A stretch of 64,000 nt of DNA from an uncultured bacterium (GTDB lineage: Bacteria > Cyanobacteriota > Vampirovibrionia > Gastranaerophilales > Gastranaerophilaceae), in assembly GCA_949284715.1 (NCBI GenBank), contig CASDWH010000022.1, forward strand, positions 1 through 64,000, in the 5' to 3' direction. How positions within the stretch are numbered: the stretch's first letter is position 1; each line of letters starts with the position of its first letter. Shown here one piece after another: positions 17,321 through 25,276 of the stretch. The translations under genes were made by a program, and so were the position numbers. The notes beneath the pieces were generated by a model. It had not been told where the DNA came from and did not search any database. It was given only the letters and a program-made list of their open reading frames with translations.

Positions 17321-17932
17321 ATGAAAAAAATAATATTTTGTTTTATAGCTTTAATACTACTTGCATCTGTAGTACGTGCAGAAGATTTACTATTTCAGGG
17401 TTCCATTGTTTTCAACTGGGATGAAATTACTCAGGAGGAACGGGATGAAGATATCAGACAAATGCAAAAAAATATCTTTGGAGAAACTCTTCCAGAAAAG
17501 AAAATTAAGATGGAAGAGTTTAAAGTTAAGTATAAAGACTATCTGAAAGATAAAGATTATAAAAAGCATTATATGGCTGCCGCCGCCGGCTACAAAGAGT
17601 ACAAAGAATACAATATTTCCGCAATGTATTTTAAACGTATGAACTCGCTTTATATGTACGGTTTACAAAAAAAAGATGAGCCGCGGACAATTTATTACTA
17701 TGATGCAATGGGAAACTTAAGATATGTAGACAACATAAAGGGGATGTATCCTGACTTCCCGTACTTTGCAGAACAATACAGAAGGAGCGGTACCCTTGCC
17801 GGTATAAGTTATTTTACTTCCCGTGAAACCCAGTATATTTTCAAGGGCAACGGAGATTTTAAAGGGGTCTGGAATCAACATAAATTCTATAATAAAAAAG
17901 GAAAAGTTATTATGCAGAGGAGTAATTATTAA
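17321..17932 (+). CDS. Exported protein of unknown function
   Basis: The 203-aa protein starts with a clear Sec signal peptide (MKKIIFCFIALILLASVVRA, predicted cleavage after VRA-ED). The mature part is rich in Lys, Tyr, Asp and Glu with no motif I recognise. Notable runs are KYKDYLKDKDYKKHYMAAAAGYKEYKEY and a C-terminal segment with repeated aromatic strands (ISYFTSRETQYIFKGNGDFKGVW). The YYYDAMGNLRYVDNIKGMYPDFP stretch loosely recalls beta-strand repeats. It is expected in the periplasm or outer membrane. Its stop overlaps the pncC start (TAATG), so the two are coupled. Confidence 0.6.
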   Translation: MKKIIFCFIALILLASVVRAEDLLFQGSIVFNWDEITQEERDEDIRQMQKNIFGETLPEKKIKMEEFKVKYKDYLKDKDYKKHYMAAAAGYKEYKEYNISAMYFKRMNSLYMYGLQKKDEPRTIYYYDAMGNLRYVDNIKGMYPDFPYFAEQYRRSGTLAGISYFTSRETQYIFKGNGDFKGVWNQHKFYNKKGKVIMQRSNY

Positions 17933-18408
17933 TGTTACCGGAAGAAGAAATCGGCAAAATATTAACAGATAATAATCTGACTATTTCAACAGCAGAATCC
18001 TGCACCGGTGGGCTTCTTAGTTCTAAATTAACAGATGTCCCCGGCAGTTCTAATTATATAACATACAATGCAGTTACCTACTCTAATGACATAAAAAACC
18101 GTATTCTGAATGTAACAGAATATACTCTTCAAAACTATGGTGCAGTCAGCCCTGAGTGTGCTAAAGAAATGGTTCAAGGACTACAAGCCCTGACAGGTGC
18201 AGATATTTGTGTTTCAACAACAGGAATCGCCGGCCCCGGAGGCGGCAGCCCGCAAAAACCTGTAGGACTATGCTACATAGCTGTTTTATACAAAGATAAA
18301 ATAGAAGTAAAAAAAATCCTGTTATCTCCGGATATTCCGCGAAAAGAAATGAAAGAACAGTTTGCCAATCAGGCGCTTGAACTTGTTAAAAAAGTTTTAT
18401 ATTCTTGA
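17932..18408 (+). CDS. pncC: CinA-type nicotinamide-nucleotide amidohydrolase
   Basis: This 158-aa stand-alone CinA C-terminal domain deamidates nicotinamide mononucleotide to nicotinate mononucleotide in NAD salvage. The signature ISTAESCTGGLLSSKLTDVPGSS is at residues 17-39, followed by GAVSPECAKEMV and STTGIAGPGGGSPQKPVG near 98-115. The N-terminal MoCF-like domain of full CinA is absent, as in PncC/YgaD. It is coupled to the upstream exported protein by a 1-nt overlap. Its last 12 bases overlap the 3' end of the convergent 18397-19302 gene. Confidence 0.92.
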   Translation: MLPEEEIGKILTDNNLTISTAESCTGGLLSSKLTDVPGSSNYITYNAVTYSNDIKNRILNVTEYTLQNYGAVSPECAKEMVQGLQALTGADICVSTTGIAGPGGGSPQKPVGLCYIAVLYKDKIEVKKILLSPDIPRKEMKEQFANQALELVKKVLYS

Positions 18409-19302
18409 TGCTATTTTTTCAAGAAACGGCTGACAATCCTTCATTAAATATTCTGCAAACAACTGCGTATCAACCTGAACCATTACTATTGATAAATAAT
18501 TTTCATCAAGCTGAGATATCATTTCCATCAATGTTTCCTTTTCCAATACCTCCATCGGTTTGATAATATCAGGCTTCATCAATGTACTGAGCATTTTTAT
18601 ATAAACCTCATTATCAAATAACTGTAAATATTCCGGTTCATCAGAGGACATAGAAAATATTATCTGACGAAGTATAAAAGGATCAATACTTGCCATAACA
18701 GCTTCATAATCTCTGTCGCCTAAAGATGTAATCTGGTTAATAATTTCTGTAGAATTAACCTGAAAAGAAGGCTGACCTGTCAATGATTCCATAAGCTGCT
18801 GCATTAATTCCGGCGGCAGGCTCTTTAAATACTTTGCAACATCCTTTTTCTCAACCTCGGTATTTGCAAAAAAGTTTTGAAGCTCCTCCTCAGGCATCAT
18901 TAACATGATTTCTTCAAGGTCAAATGTATTCAACATTAAATTAACCATTTCTTCCGGTTCAAGATCACTCAATAATGTTAATAATTTATCTTTGGTAAAA
19001 AATTGCATCCCTATTACCATATCTTCAGGGTCTAGCAACGGTAAGATTTCTTCCCGCATTTGATAATCCATCTCAGAAATTAATCTATATTTATTTTCAG
19101 GATCAAATAATCTAAAAAGTTCAATAAGTTCATCAGTACTGTTATATAGTTTTCTTGCATAATTAAGCGCATTTACATTCCCCTGTGCAGCTTCCGCCTC
19201 CAGGATTTCATCAACAGTAGAAGTTGCATAATTTCTCATTCTAGTATTAGATAAATTAAGCACACTTTGTAAATGAAAAATATTTGTATCTATTGCGACC
19301 AT
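18397..19302 (-). CDS. Unknown all-helical protein with MgtE-N/FliG-like repeats
   Basis: The 301-aa acidic protein is made of short amphipathic helices with recurring 'LxPEExxxLMxxxxLEExxxxMPEEELxxF' periodicity (for example DLEPEEMVNLML, DLEEIMLMMPEEELQNF, SLPPELMQQLME). That is the superhelical layout of MgtE N-terminal and FliG middle domains. No transmembrane segment follows, so it is not a full MgtE transporter. A link to the flagellar C-ring is possible but only inferred. An AAAGG lies 8 nt before the ATG, and its upstream region carries two motifs shared with the 54718 gene. Function is unknown. Confidence 0.55.
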   Translation of the reverse strand: MVAIDTNIFHLQSVLNLSNTRMRNYATSTVDEILEAEAAQGNVNALNYARKLYNSTDELIELFRLFDPENKYRLISEMDYQMREEILPLLDPEDMVIGMQFFTKDKLLTLLSDLEPEEMVNLMLNTFDLEEIMLMMPEEELQNFFANTEVEKKDVAKYLKSLPPELMQQLMESLTGQPSFQVNSTEIINQITSLGDRDYEAVMASIDPFILRQIIFSMSSDEPEYLQLFDNEVYIKMLSTLMKPDIIKPMEVLEKETLMEMISQLDENYLSIVMVQVDTQLFAEYLMKDCQPFLEKIASRI

Positions 19303-19322
19303 AATATACCTTTATTATATAA

Positions 19323-19337
19323 CTTATATATATAAAG
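19323..19337 (-). promoter_or_regulatory. CTTATATATATAAAG 15-mer, copy 1
   Basis: The same 15 bases occur at 54744-54758. They lie 20 and 25 nt upstream of the two start codons, so this is a likely part of a shared core promoter. Confidence 0.4.
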
Positions 19338-19366
19338 TATCTATGCATAAAATAATTGCTTTTTTG

Positions 19367-19383
19367 TTACAAAAGTTAATATT
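19367..19383 (-). promoter_or_regulatory. TTACAAAAGTTAAT element, copy 2
   Basis: The first 17 bases are identical to copy 1 at 13952-13968. It lies 65-81 bp upstream of the 19302 start and runs into the stop codon of the gene before it. Confidence 0.45.
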
Positions 19384-20239
19384 AGAAGAATTTCTCTTTT
19401 AATTCATAAATTGAATGACTTTCGCCAGAAAATACATAATTACCAATAACTCCCGTTGTATAATTTTTATTTGTGTTGTTTTCGTATCTCAAGTTAGTTG
19501 TTGGAGTCATAAGAATTTTATTGTAAACACCTGAGTTTCTAAGTTTATCAACCTCAAATAAAGCAGCTTCATATGTTCCTTCTATTACCTGAAAAATAAA
19601 CAAATAATCTACCGGAGCCTGCGAATGAAGAGCGTTAAAAAAGAAACACAGACGGGAATCAATTGTATCTATATTTGAAAAGCGATATACATATCCTTGT
19701 TTATATTTGACAGGAGCAGCGTTCAATTTTGAAGCAAGGTATTTATTTAACATTTCATACTGCTCTTCAAGATTAATTTTTTCCGAAATGTTTTCTTTTA
19801 CACGCAGCTCAATATATATTAAACAGGTAGTAATTTTCTTATTCATCTTTTGAATATTATTGTGCAGCTCCTTATTAATCCGTCTTTCTTCAGCTTTAAG
19901 ATAATCAAATTTCATATCATTAAACAATACTACCAGTTTGTGAAACCTTTGCATCAAAAACTGTGAAAAAAGAAAGATGGCGACAATTAAAAGAATTCCA
20001 GTAACAAATGTTCCTATCTGGCTTACAGCTGCCGAACCGTTTTTCCAAAAAATTCCGGCAATTGAGATTATTACATTGGCTATCGGTTCAAAGAAATCAA
20101 ACACACTCGAATTTGCAAGTGTAAACATCATATACAATGTATATAATAATAAATAAAATAATGCTACTATCGCAAAAAATTGAAATAAATTTTCAAGCCC
20201 TCTAGCAACAATAATTGCCAACGAAAAAAACTTCTTCAA
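19382..20239 (-). CDS. Membrane protein of unknown function (two or three N-terminal TM segments)
   Basis: In this 285-aa protein residues 15-45 and 75-95 are strongly hydrophobic (FFAIVALFYLLLYTLYMMF; GILLIVAIFLFSQFLM), with a weaker span between them. A lysine/glutamate-rich coiled stretch follows (about 105-165: LKAEERRINKELHNNIQKMNKK), then a mixed alpha/beta C-terminal domain (VDYLFIFQVIEGTYEAALFEVDKL). This looks like a membrane-anchored cytosolic sensor or scaffold, but I recognise no family. It lies 2 nt after panC on the same strand, so it is probably cotranscribed with the pan genes. Any role in pantothenate supply is unsupported. Confidence 0.55.
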   Translation of the reverse strand: MKKFFSLAIIVARGLENLFQFFAIVALFYLLLYTLYMMFTLANSSVFDFFEPIANVIISIAGIFWKNGSAAVSQIGTFVTGILLIVAIFLFSQFLMQRFHKLVVLFNDMKFDYLKAEERRINKELHNNIQKMNKKITTCLIYIELRVKENISEKINLEEQYEMLNKYLASKLNAAPVKYKQGYVYRFSNIDTIDSRLCFFFNALHSQAPVDYLFIFQVIEGTYEAALFEVDKLRNSGVYNKILMTPTTNLRYENNTNKNYTTGVIGNYVFSGESHSIYELKEKFF

Positions 20240-20241
20240 TG

Positions 20242-21102
20242 TTAATCCCCCAGTTTTATATTATCAATAAGTCTTACACCCTCTACTCTGCAAGCAATAA
20301 ATGCGCGTGAATTGTCATTTGCAAATTTTGTACATTCAAGACTGTCTGAATCATAAATTTCTAAATATTCTAACTCAACATTATTATTATTCAGAAAAGA
20401 AAAAGCCGTTTCTTTTAAGTATTCAATATCTGTTATTCCCTGTTTATAACATTTTCTAATATTTTGCAAAATTTTTGATAAAACCAGGGCATCGTTCTTT
20501 CCAGACTCAGTAAGATATTTGTTTCTGGAACTTAATGCCAGTCCGGTATCTTCTCTAACTATAGGGCAGCCTATGATTTCAATTGGAATATTCAAATCTT
20601 TCACCATCTTTTTTATAATAATCAACTGCTGCGCATCTTTTTCTCCAAAAAACGCAAGATCAGGCTGTACTATATTGAATAATTTGTTAACAACAGTACA
20701 AACACCGTCAAAGTGACCGATACGAGATTTACCGCAGAGTTTATCAGTATAGCTAAAAGGAGGGCATACATAAGTAAGATTATCATTAGATAGAATGTTT
20801 CCTTCTCCGTACATTTCCGCAGGAGATGGAGAAAAAACTACATCCACCCCGTTAGCAGAACACAACTCATAATCCGCATCCAAAGTTCTTGGATATTTAT
20901 TGTAATCCTCATTTGGCCCAAACTGTATAGGATTAACAAAAACAGACACAACAACACGGTCACATTTTTCTTTTGCAGCTTTTATCAAGCTTAAATGCCC
21001 GTTATGCAATGCTCCCATCGTCGGAACCAATCCGATAGATTCATTATTTGACTTATAAGGTGATATATATTCCCTTAATTCATTTATCTTCTTAATTAAC
21101 AA
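20242..21102 (-). CDS. panC: Pantothenate synthetase
   Basis: This 286-aa ATP-dependent ligase joins pantoate and beta-alanine. Conserved marks are VPTMGALHNGHLSLIKAA (HIGH-like ATP site), VSVFVNPIQFGPNEDYNKYPR, FGEKDAQQL near 150-158, and the KMSKS-like LALSSRNKYL. Length matches the family. It overlaps panB by 11 nt; panD (beta-alanine source) is not in the window. Confidence 0.95.
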   Translation of the reverse strand: MLIKKINELREYISPYKSNNESIGLVPTMGALHNGHLSLIKAAKEKCDRVVVSVFVNPIQFGPNEDYNKYPRTLDADYELCSANGVDVVFSPSPAEMYGEGNILSNDNLTYVCPPFSYTDKLCGKSRIGHFDGVCTVVNKLFNIVQPDLAFFGEKDAQQLIIIKKMVKDLNIPIEIIGCPIVREDTGLALSSRNKYLTESGKNDALVLSKILQNIRKCYKQGITDIEYLKETAFSFLNNNNVELEYLEIYDSDSLECTKFANDNSRAFIACRVEGVRLIDNIKLGD

Positions 21103-21934
21103 AATATTTATCCTCTCTTAATTTATTATATTCTTCTTCAGGCAGTTTAAATATTTCCGATTCTGACGGGAAATTATTATCCCGCACATCTTTGGCATAT
21201 GCAGATATCGAATTTAAAACTACATCATTTATATTTGCATATTTTCTTGCAAATTTGGGGGTAAAATCAGTATATTTGCCTAACACATCATCTGATACAA
21301 GAATTTGCCCCGAGCAGTAACGTCCGGCGCCAATTCCAAGGGTAGGAACAGAAAGGTTGTCTGTAATATACTTTGCACTCTCCTCCGGAACCATTTCGAG
21401 AACAATACCAAAAACACCTGCATCTACAAGTCTGTTTGCCCATTCTAAGAGTTTAATAGTTGACTCATACGTTTTCCCCTGAATTTTATACCCGCCGAGA
21501 GTATTCATAAACTGAGGAGTAAATCCTAAGTGTCCTAATACAGGAATACCACTCTGAACACATCTCGATACAAGTTTTAAAAGATGATTATTTGCACCTT
21601 CGATTTTTATTGCAGAAGCACCTGATTTAAGCATTTTCCCTGCATTTTCCAACCCTTGCTCAAGTGATACATTATAGCTCATAAACGGCATATCACCGAC
21701 AACAAAAGAGTTTTTAGCACCTTTTGAAACAGCTTTAACAAAAACAATCATTTCGTCAATTCCAATAACATAAGTATCCCTATAACCAAGAGCGACCATA
21801 GCCAGAGAATCACCGACAAGAATCAAATCAACTCCGGACTGCTCGATTATTTTAGCAGTAGAATAATCATAGGCGGTTATTCCAACAATTTTTGTCCCGT
21901 TTTCTTTTAATTTTTGCAATTTTGGTATATTCAT
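21092..21934 (-). CDS. panB: 3-methyl-2-oxobutanoate hydroxymethyltransferase
   Basis: The 280-aa TIM-barrel enzyme adds a hydroxymethyl from methylene-tetrahydrofolate to alpha-ketoisovalerate, the first committed pantothenate step. Key motifs are ITAYDYSTAKIIEQSGVDLILVGDSLAMV, GDMPFMSYN, KIEGANN, PVLGHLGFTPQ and the late LSVPTLGIGAGRYCSGQILVSDD. Metal-binding aspartates are in VGDS and GDMP. It overlaps panC by 11 nt and follows yvcK by 2 nt. Confidence 0.95.
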   Translation of the reverse strand: MNIPKLQKLKENGTKIVGITAYDYSTAKIIEQSGVDLILVGDSLAMVALGYRDTYVIGIDEMIVFVKAVSKGAKNSFVVGDMPFMSYNVSLEQGLENAGKMLKSGASAIKIEGANNHLLKLVSRCVQSGIPVLGHLGFTPQFMNTLGGYKIQGKTYESTIKLLEWANRLVDAGVFGIVLEMVPEESAKYITDNLSVPTLGIGAGRYCSGQILVSDDVLGKYTDFTPKFARKYANINDVVLNSISAYAKDVRDNNFPSESEIFKLPEEEYNKLREDKYFVN

Positions 21935-21936
21935 TT

Positions 21937-23268
21937 TTACCTCTTAAAACAATGGAAAATTATTTTTTTGTTTTTTTTCTTAAACCAGTAATAAATAGCT
22001 CTTGCAACGCGGTTAGAACTATGTCTTACAAGTCCGGACTTGTTTTCCATTATTAATTTTGACGAAATTATTTCAATATTTAAAGATGCGAGTTTATCAT
22101 CATCAATAGCAACAGGGAAGGAGCCGGCTTCAGCATACCCTTCGGAAATCACATCAGGCAAAACATTATTAACTAACACGGCATCAATAATTCTTTTCCC
22201 GCCCGCATGTTTAATAAGCGCTTTAATATGATCAGAAACGGTATAATCATCAGTTTCACCGGGTTGAGTCATAATATTACATACATAAAGCTTTTTAGCT
22301 TTCGACACGGCTATCGCCTCTGCTATCTCACTGATTAAAAGATTAGGAATAACACTTGTATACAAACTTCCCGGGCCTAAAATAATCAAATCCGCCCCTT
22401 TAATTGCTGTTAAAACATCAGGCAGCGGCTTACATTTTTCAGGTTCTGTATAAAGACGTTTAATAACTCCGCCAGCCTCAGGTATATTAGATTCACCGTG
22501 GATAATCCGGCCATCCTCAAACTTGGCTACAAGCTTCATATCATCTAATGTTGCAGGTAAAACAACTCCGCGGATTGAAAGAACTTTTGAAGATTCTTTA
22601 ACAGCCGTAACCATATCTCCGGTTATAGAACAGAGTGCTGTTAAAAACAAATTACCAAAACTATGCCCTTCAAGCCCTTCACCGTTTTGAAAACGGTATT
22701 GGAAAAGCTGTGTTACTAAATCCTCATCATCAGCTAATGCAGCAATACAGTTTCTTATATCGCCGGGCGGCAAAACTCCAAGCTCCTCCCTCAAGCGGCC
22801 AGAGCTGCCGCCGTCATCTCCAACAGTAACAACGGCTGTTATATTATTCGTAAAACGTTTTATTCCCTTAAGAAGCATTGATAAACCCGTACCGCCGCCG
22901 ATTGCTACAATATGAGGGCCTCTGTTTAATTTCCTGCGCCTGTATAATATTTCTAAAACAGAACTCCGGTCTTTCTCAGTCCTTAAATCCATAATAGACA
23001 TATTTGTTTTTTGCCACCCAAGGAAAAATAACACCATTCCGGCAATAATTAATATTAATGCAAGAATATCATTTGGAATATAATTAACCGTTGATTTTGC
23101 AAACGCAAGCAGCCAGGATAGTATACCTATATTTAAAAGAATAAGAATACCAAATAAAATCAAAAATGACCCGAGTAAAATAAGCACAAACCATCGTTTA
23201 ACCTCTAGTCCCGGTATCAACCATCCAACATTCTTTGGAACTCTTATATGTCTGAATTTTTTTAACAT
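21937..23268 (-). CDS. yvcK: YvcK-type gluconeogenesis factor (CofD-like, UDP-sugar-binding)
   Basis: The 443-aa protein has an N-terminal membrane anchor of two hydrophobic helices (about 25-55 and 65-85). The CofD/YvcK fold follows: PHIVAIGGGTGLSMLLKG near 117-134, VTVGDDGGSSGRLREELGVLPPGDIRNC near 147-174, and later LGPGSLYTSVIPNLL. In Bacillus, YvcK binds UDP-GlcNAc and is needed for cell wall and morphology control on gluconeogenic carbon. Membrane-anchored forms exist in several phyla. The usual partners rapZ and whiA are not adjacent here; pxpA precedes it by 1 nt and panBC follow. Confidence 0.85.
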   Translation of the reverse strand: MLKKFRHIRVPKNVGWLIPGLEVKRWFVLILLGSFLILFGILILLNIGILSWLLAFAKSTVNYIPNDILALILIIAGMVLFFLGWQKTNMSIMDLRTEKDRSSVLEILYRRRKLNRGPHIVAIGGGTGLSMLLKGIKRFTNNITAVVTVGDDGGSSGRLREELGVLPPGDIRNCIAALADDEDLVTQLFQYRFQNGEGLEGHSFGNLFLTALCSITGDMVTAVKESSKVLSIRGVVLPATLDDMKLVAKFEDGRIIHGESNIPEAGGVIKRLYTEPEKCKPLPDVLTAIKGADLIILGPGSLYTSVIPNLLISEIAEAIAVSKAKKLYVCNIMTQPGETDDYTVSDHIKALIKHAGGKRIIDAVLVNNVLPDVISEGYAEAGSFPVAIDDDKLASLNIEIISSKLIMENKSGLVRHSSNRVARAIYYWFKKKNKKIIFHCFKR

Positions 23269-23269
23269 G

Positions 23270-24064
23270 CTACTCTGCCCAACCTGCTTCTTTTGCTGCG
23301 ATGTAGTTTATCGGATAAGGTTTTATTAACTCATTTGCTTGTTTTATAAGCGCTAAAGATGCCGGATATTTATTATTAAAATGGATTGTCTGAACATTAA
23401 CACCGGTCATCCCTTGATTAATAGTCCTAATCTGGGAGGTATGCATAAAATGCTGCAAACGCTTCATTATAGAATAATTATCCATATTATCCGCAATAGA
23501 ATAATCAATAGTTAAATCAGTATTATAAGTTTTTTCCGGAAGCAATTCCTGAACAACTCTTATATTAACAGCTTCAGATGTTTTTTCGGCAACATCACCT
23601 AACGGAGAATAAAGGGATAACCAGTTTGAACATTTTTTTACTGCTCGAGCTACAGAGCAGGAAAATTGAAAATCTTCACCCATTTTCTTATACATAGCAC
23701 CATGAGGGCGAACAAACTCAATATCAAGACTGTAAGCCCTGGCAAAAGAGATTAAAGCACCAACCTGATATACAACTAATGTTTCAATTTCCTCAGCGGT
23801 CAAATCCACATGTCTGTAGCCAAATCCCTGAATATCCGCATACCCGATATGAGCGCCTATTGCAATACCTCTGTTCTTTGCTTCAAAAAGAGCAGATTTA
23901 ATAACAACTGGATCCCCTGCGTGAAATCCGCAGGAAATTGCAGCAGAACTAACATAGTCCAATATTTCTAATTCGGTAGAATTCTTATATACACCAAACC
24001 CTTGCGCAAGGTCACAGTTAAAATCTATATTTTTGACTTGTTTTCTCTCTAAAGTTTCTTGCAT
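23270..24064 (-). CDS. pxpA: 5-oxoprolinase subunit A (LamB/YcsF family)
   Basis: The 264-aa protein has the family opening NIDFNCDLAQGFGVYK, then AAISCGFHAGDPVVIKSA, IGAHIGYADIQGFGYR and VRPHGAMYKKM. PxpA works with PxpB and PxpC in ATP-dependent hydrolysis of 5-oxoproline to glutamate. The B and C genes are not in the window. I prefer ATG at 24064 (GAGG 9 nt upstream) over the TTG at 24079. A TGTTATAAT extended -10 lies just upstream at 24089-24097. It is followed 1 nt later by yvcK. Confidence 0.88.
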   Translation of the reverse strand: MQETLERKQVKNIDFNCDLAQGFGVYKNSTELEILDYVSSAAISCGFHAGDPVVIKSALFEAKNRGIAIGAHIGYADIQGFGYRHVDLTAEEIETLVVYQVGALISFARAYSLDIEFVRPHGAMYKKMGEDFQFSCSVARAVKKCSNWLSLYSPLGDVAEKTSEAVNIRVVQELLPEKTYNTDLTIDYSIADNMDNYSIMKRLQHFMHTSQIRTINQGMTGVNVQTIHFNNKYPASLALIKQANELIKPYPINYIAAKEAGWAE

Positions 24065-24088
24065 TATTTCCAACCTCAATGTAATACT

Positions 24089-24097
24089 ATTATAACA
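24089..24097 (-). promoter_or_regulatory. Extended -10 promoter for pxpA-yvcK-panBC
   Basis: On the minus strand TGTTATAAT (TGnTATAAT) is followed by about 7 nt to the predicted +1 near 24082. It lies inside the short gap after prfB. Confidence 0.6.
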
Positions 24098-24107
24098 TAA
24101 ATATGAA

Positions 24108-25182
24108 TCACGTTTGAATTTGTGATTTTAAAAATGACTCGATAAATCCATCTATTTCCCCGTCCATAACGGCATCAACATTGCCTGTTTCAAATCCTGT
24201 ACGGTGATCTTTCACCATTTTATACGGATGAAAAACATAAGAACGTATTTGCGAGCCAAAATTTATATCAAATGCTTCACCTTTTAATTCCGCCAATTTT
24301 TTTTCATGTTCAAGCTGTTTTAGCTCTAACAGTTTTGAAGCAAGCATTTGCATTGCATTTTCTTTATTTTGCAGTTGAGAACGTTCCTGCTGGCACTTAA
24401 CAACAATACCTGTCGGTTTATGTACTATTCTTACTGCGGTTTCTACTTTGTTAACATTCTGACCGCCGGCACCGCCCGAACGCATTGTATCAACTTCTAT
24501 ATCTTCAGGAGGAATATGTATTTTCTTTTCCACATCGGGAATAATCGGGGATACCTCACATGATGCAAAACTTGTCTGTCTTTTATTATTTGCATTAAAC
24601 GGTGACAGCCTTACAAGTCTATGGACTCCTTTTTCTGCTTTTAAATATCCATAGACATATTTACCTGTTATTTTTAATGTGGCTGATTTTATTCCGGCTT
24701 CTTCACCATCCGATTTTTCTATTAATTCTATTTTATAATTATGCATCTCAGCCCATCTTATATACATTCTTAAAAGCATATTTGCCCAATCTTGTGCATC
24801 GGTACCGCCTGCACCGGCATTTATACTCAAAAAAGCATCCGCATAATCATACTCACCATTTAACAGTTTTTCAAACTCATATTTATCAAGCTGTTCATTA
24901 ACTATTTTTAAATTTGATTCTGTTTCTTTTAAAAAATCTTCATCACCCAGTTCTAAAGCAGCTTCAGCATCACAAATCGTTTCTTCCCAGTATGCGAACT
25001 GTTCAAGAATATCTTTTATCTCTCTTATCCTTGCGCCAAGTTCAGAAGCTTTACGCTGATTTGCCCATACTTCAGGTTTTTCCAGCTCTGCTTGCAGATT
25101 ATTAAGTCTTTTATTTAAATCTGCGAAGTCAAAGACACTCCTTATTTTTTTCTATACGTTGTTTTAATTCAGATATATTCAT
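24108..25182 (-). CDS. prfB: Peptide chain release factor 2 with programmed +1 frameshift
   Basis: RF2 ends translation at UGA and UAA. The start is ATG at 25182; 17 codons lead to an in-frame TGA at 25131-25129 inside CTTTGAC, where a +1 shift moves ribosomes into the long frame. The full product is 357 aa (17 + 340). The RF2 stop-recognition tripeptide is in RLSPFNANN and the peptidyl-hydrolase motif is [11 protein letters not shown]. Reading only from 24830 would give a truncated protein lacking domain 1. TAGAAT ends 7 nt before the ATG with no Shine-Dalgarno, so the mRNA may be leaderless. Confidence 0.95.
25129..25143 (-). promoter_or_regulatory. prfB: RF2 programmed +1 frameshift site
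   Basis: The minus-strand order is AAGGAG (25143-25138), a 3-nt spacer TGT, then CTT TGA C. The internal Shine-Dalgarno, its spacing and the slippery CUU before UGA-C match the classical autoregulatory prfB site. Low RF2 favours the shift. Confidence 0.95.
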
Positions 25183-25188
25183 AAAATA

Positions 25189-25194
25189 ATTCTA
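25189..25194 (-). promoter_or_regulatory. Candidate -10 of a leaderless promoter for prfB
   Basis: TAGAAT ends 7 nt before ATG 25182. TTGTAT lies 17 bp upstream as a weak -35. Confidence 0.45.
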
Positions 25195-25220
25195 GTATAA
25201 ATTTTTTACAAATACAAGCA

Positions 25221-25248
25221 AGCAGCACCCCTGAAAAGGAGTGCTGCT
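25221..25248 (-). terminator. Probable terminator after the parvulin gene
   Basis: On the minus strand a 12-bp stem (AGCAGCAC... with one G-U pair) has a 4-nt loop and a weak T-containing tail. The 85 bp downstream to prfB also hold the prfB promoter. Confidence 0.6.
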
Positions 25249-25276
25249 ATTTAAAGTCTAATGAACAATAATTTAG

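Noticed and set aside
17226-17321. Longer mnmG start at 17321
   Set aside because: Adds 32 residues not found in the family, crosses the promoter region, and coincides with the divergent gene start.
24108-24830. prfB as a short protein or pseudogene
   Set aside because: The upstream 300 bp are in frame after a classical +1 shift site, so the gene is intact.
25129-25182. Short upstream peptide as a separate leader gene
   Set aside because: The 17 codons and the CTTTGAC site are the normal start of prfB.
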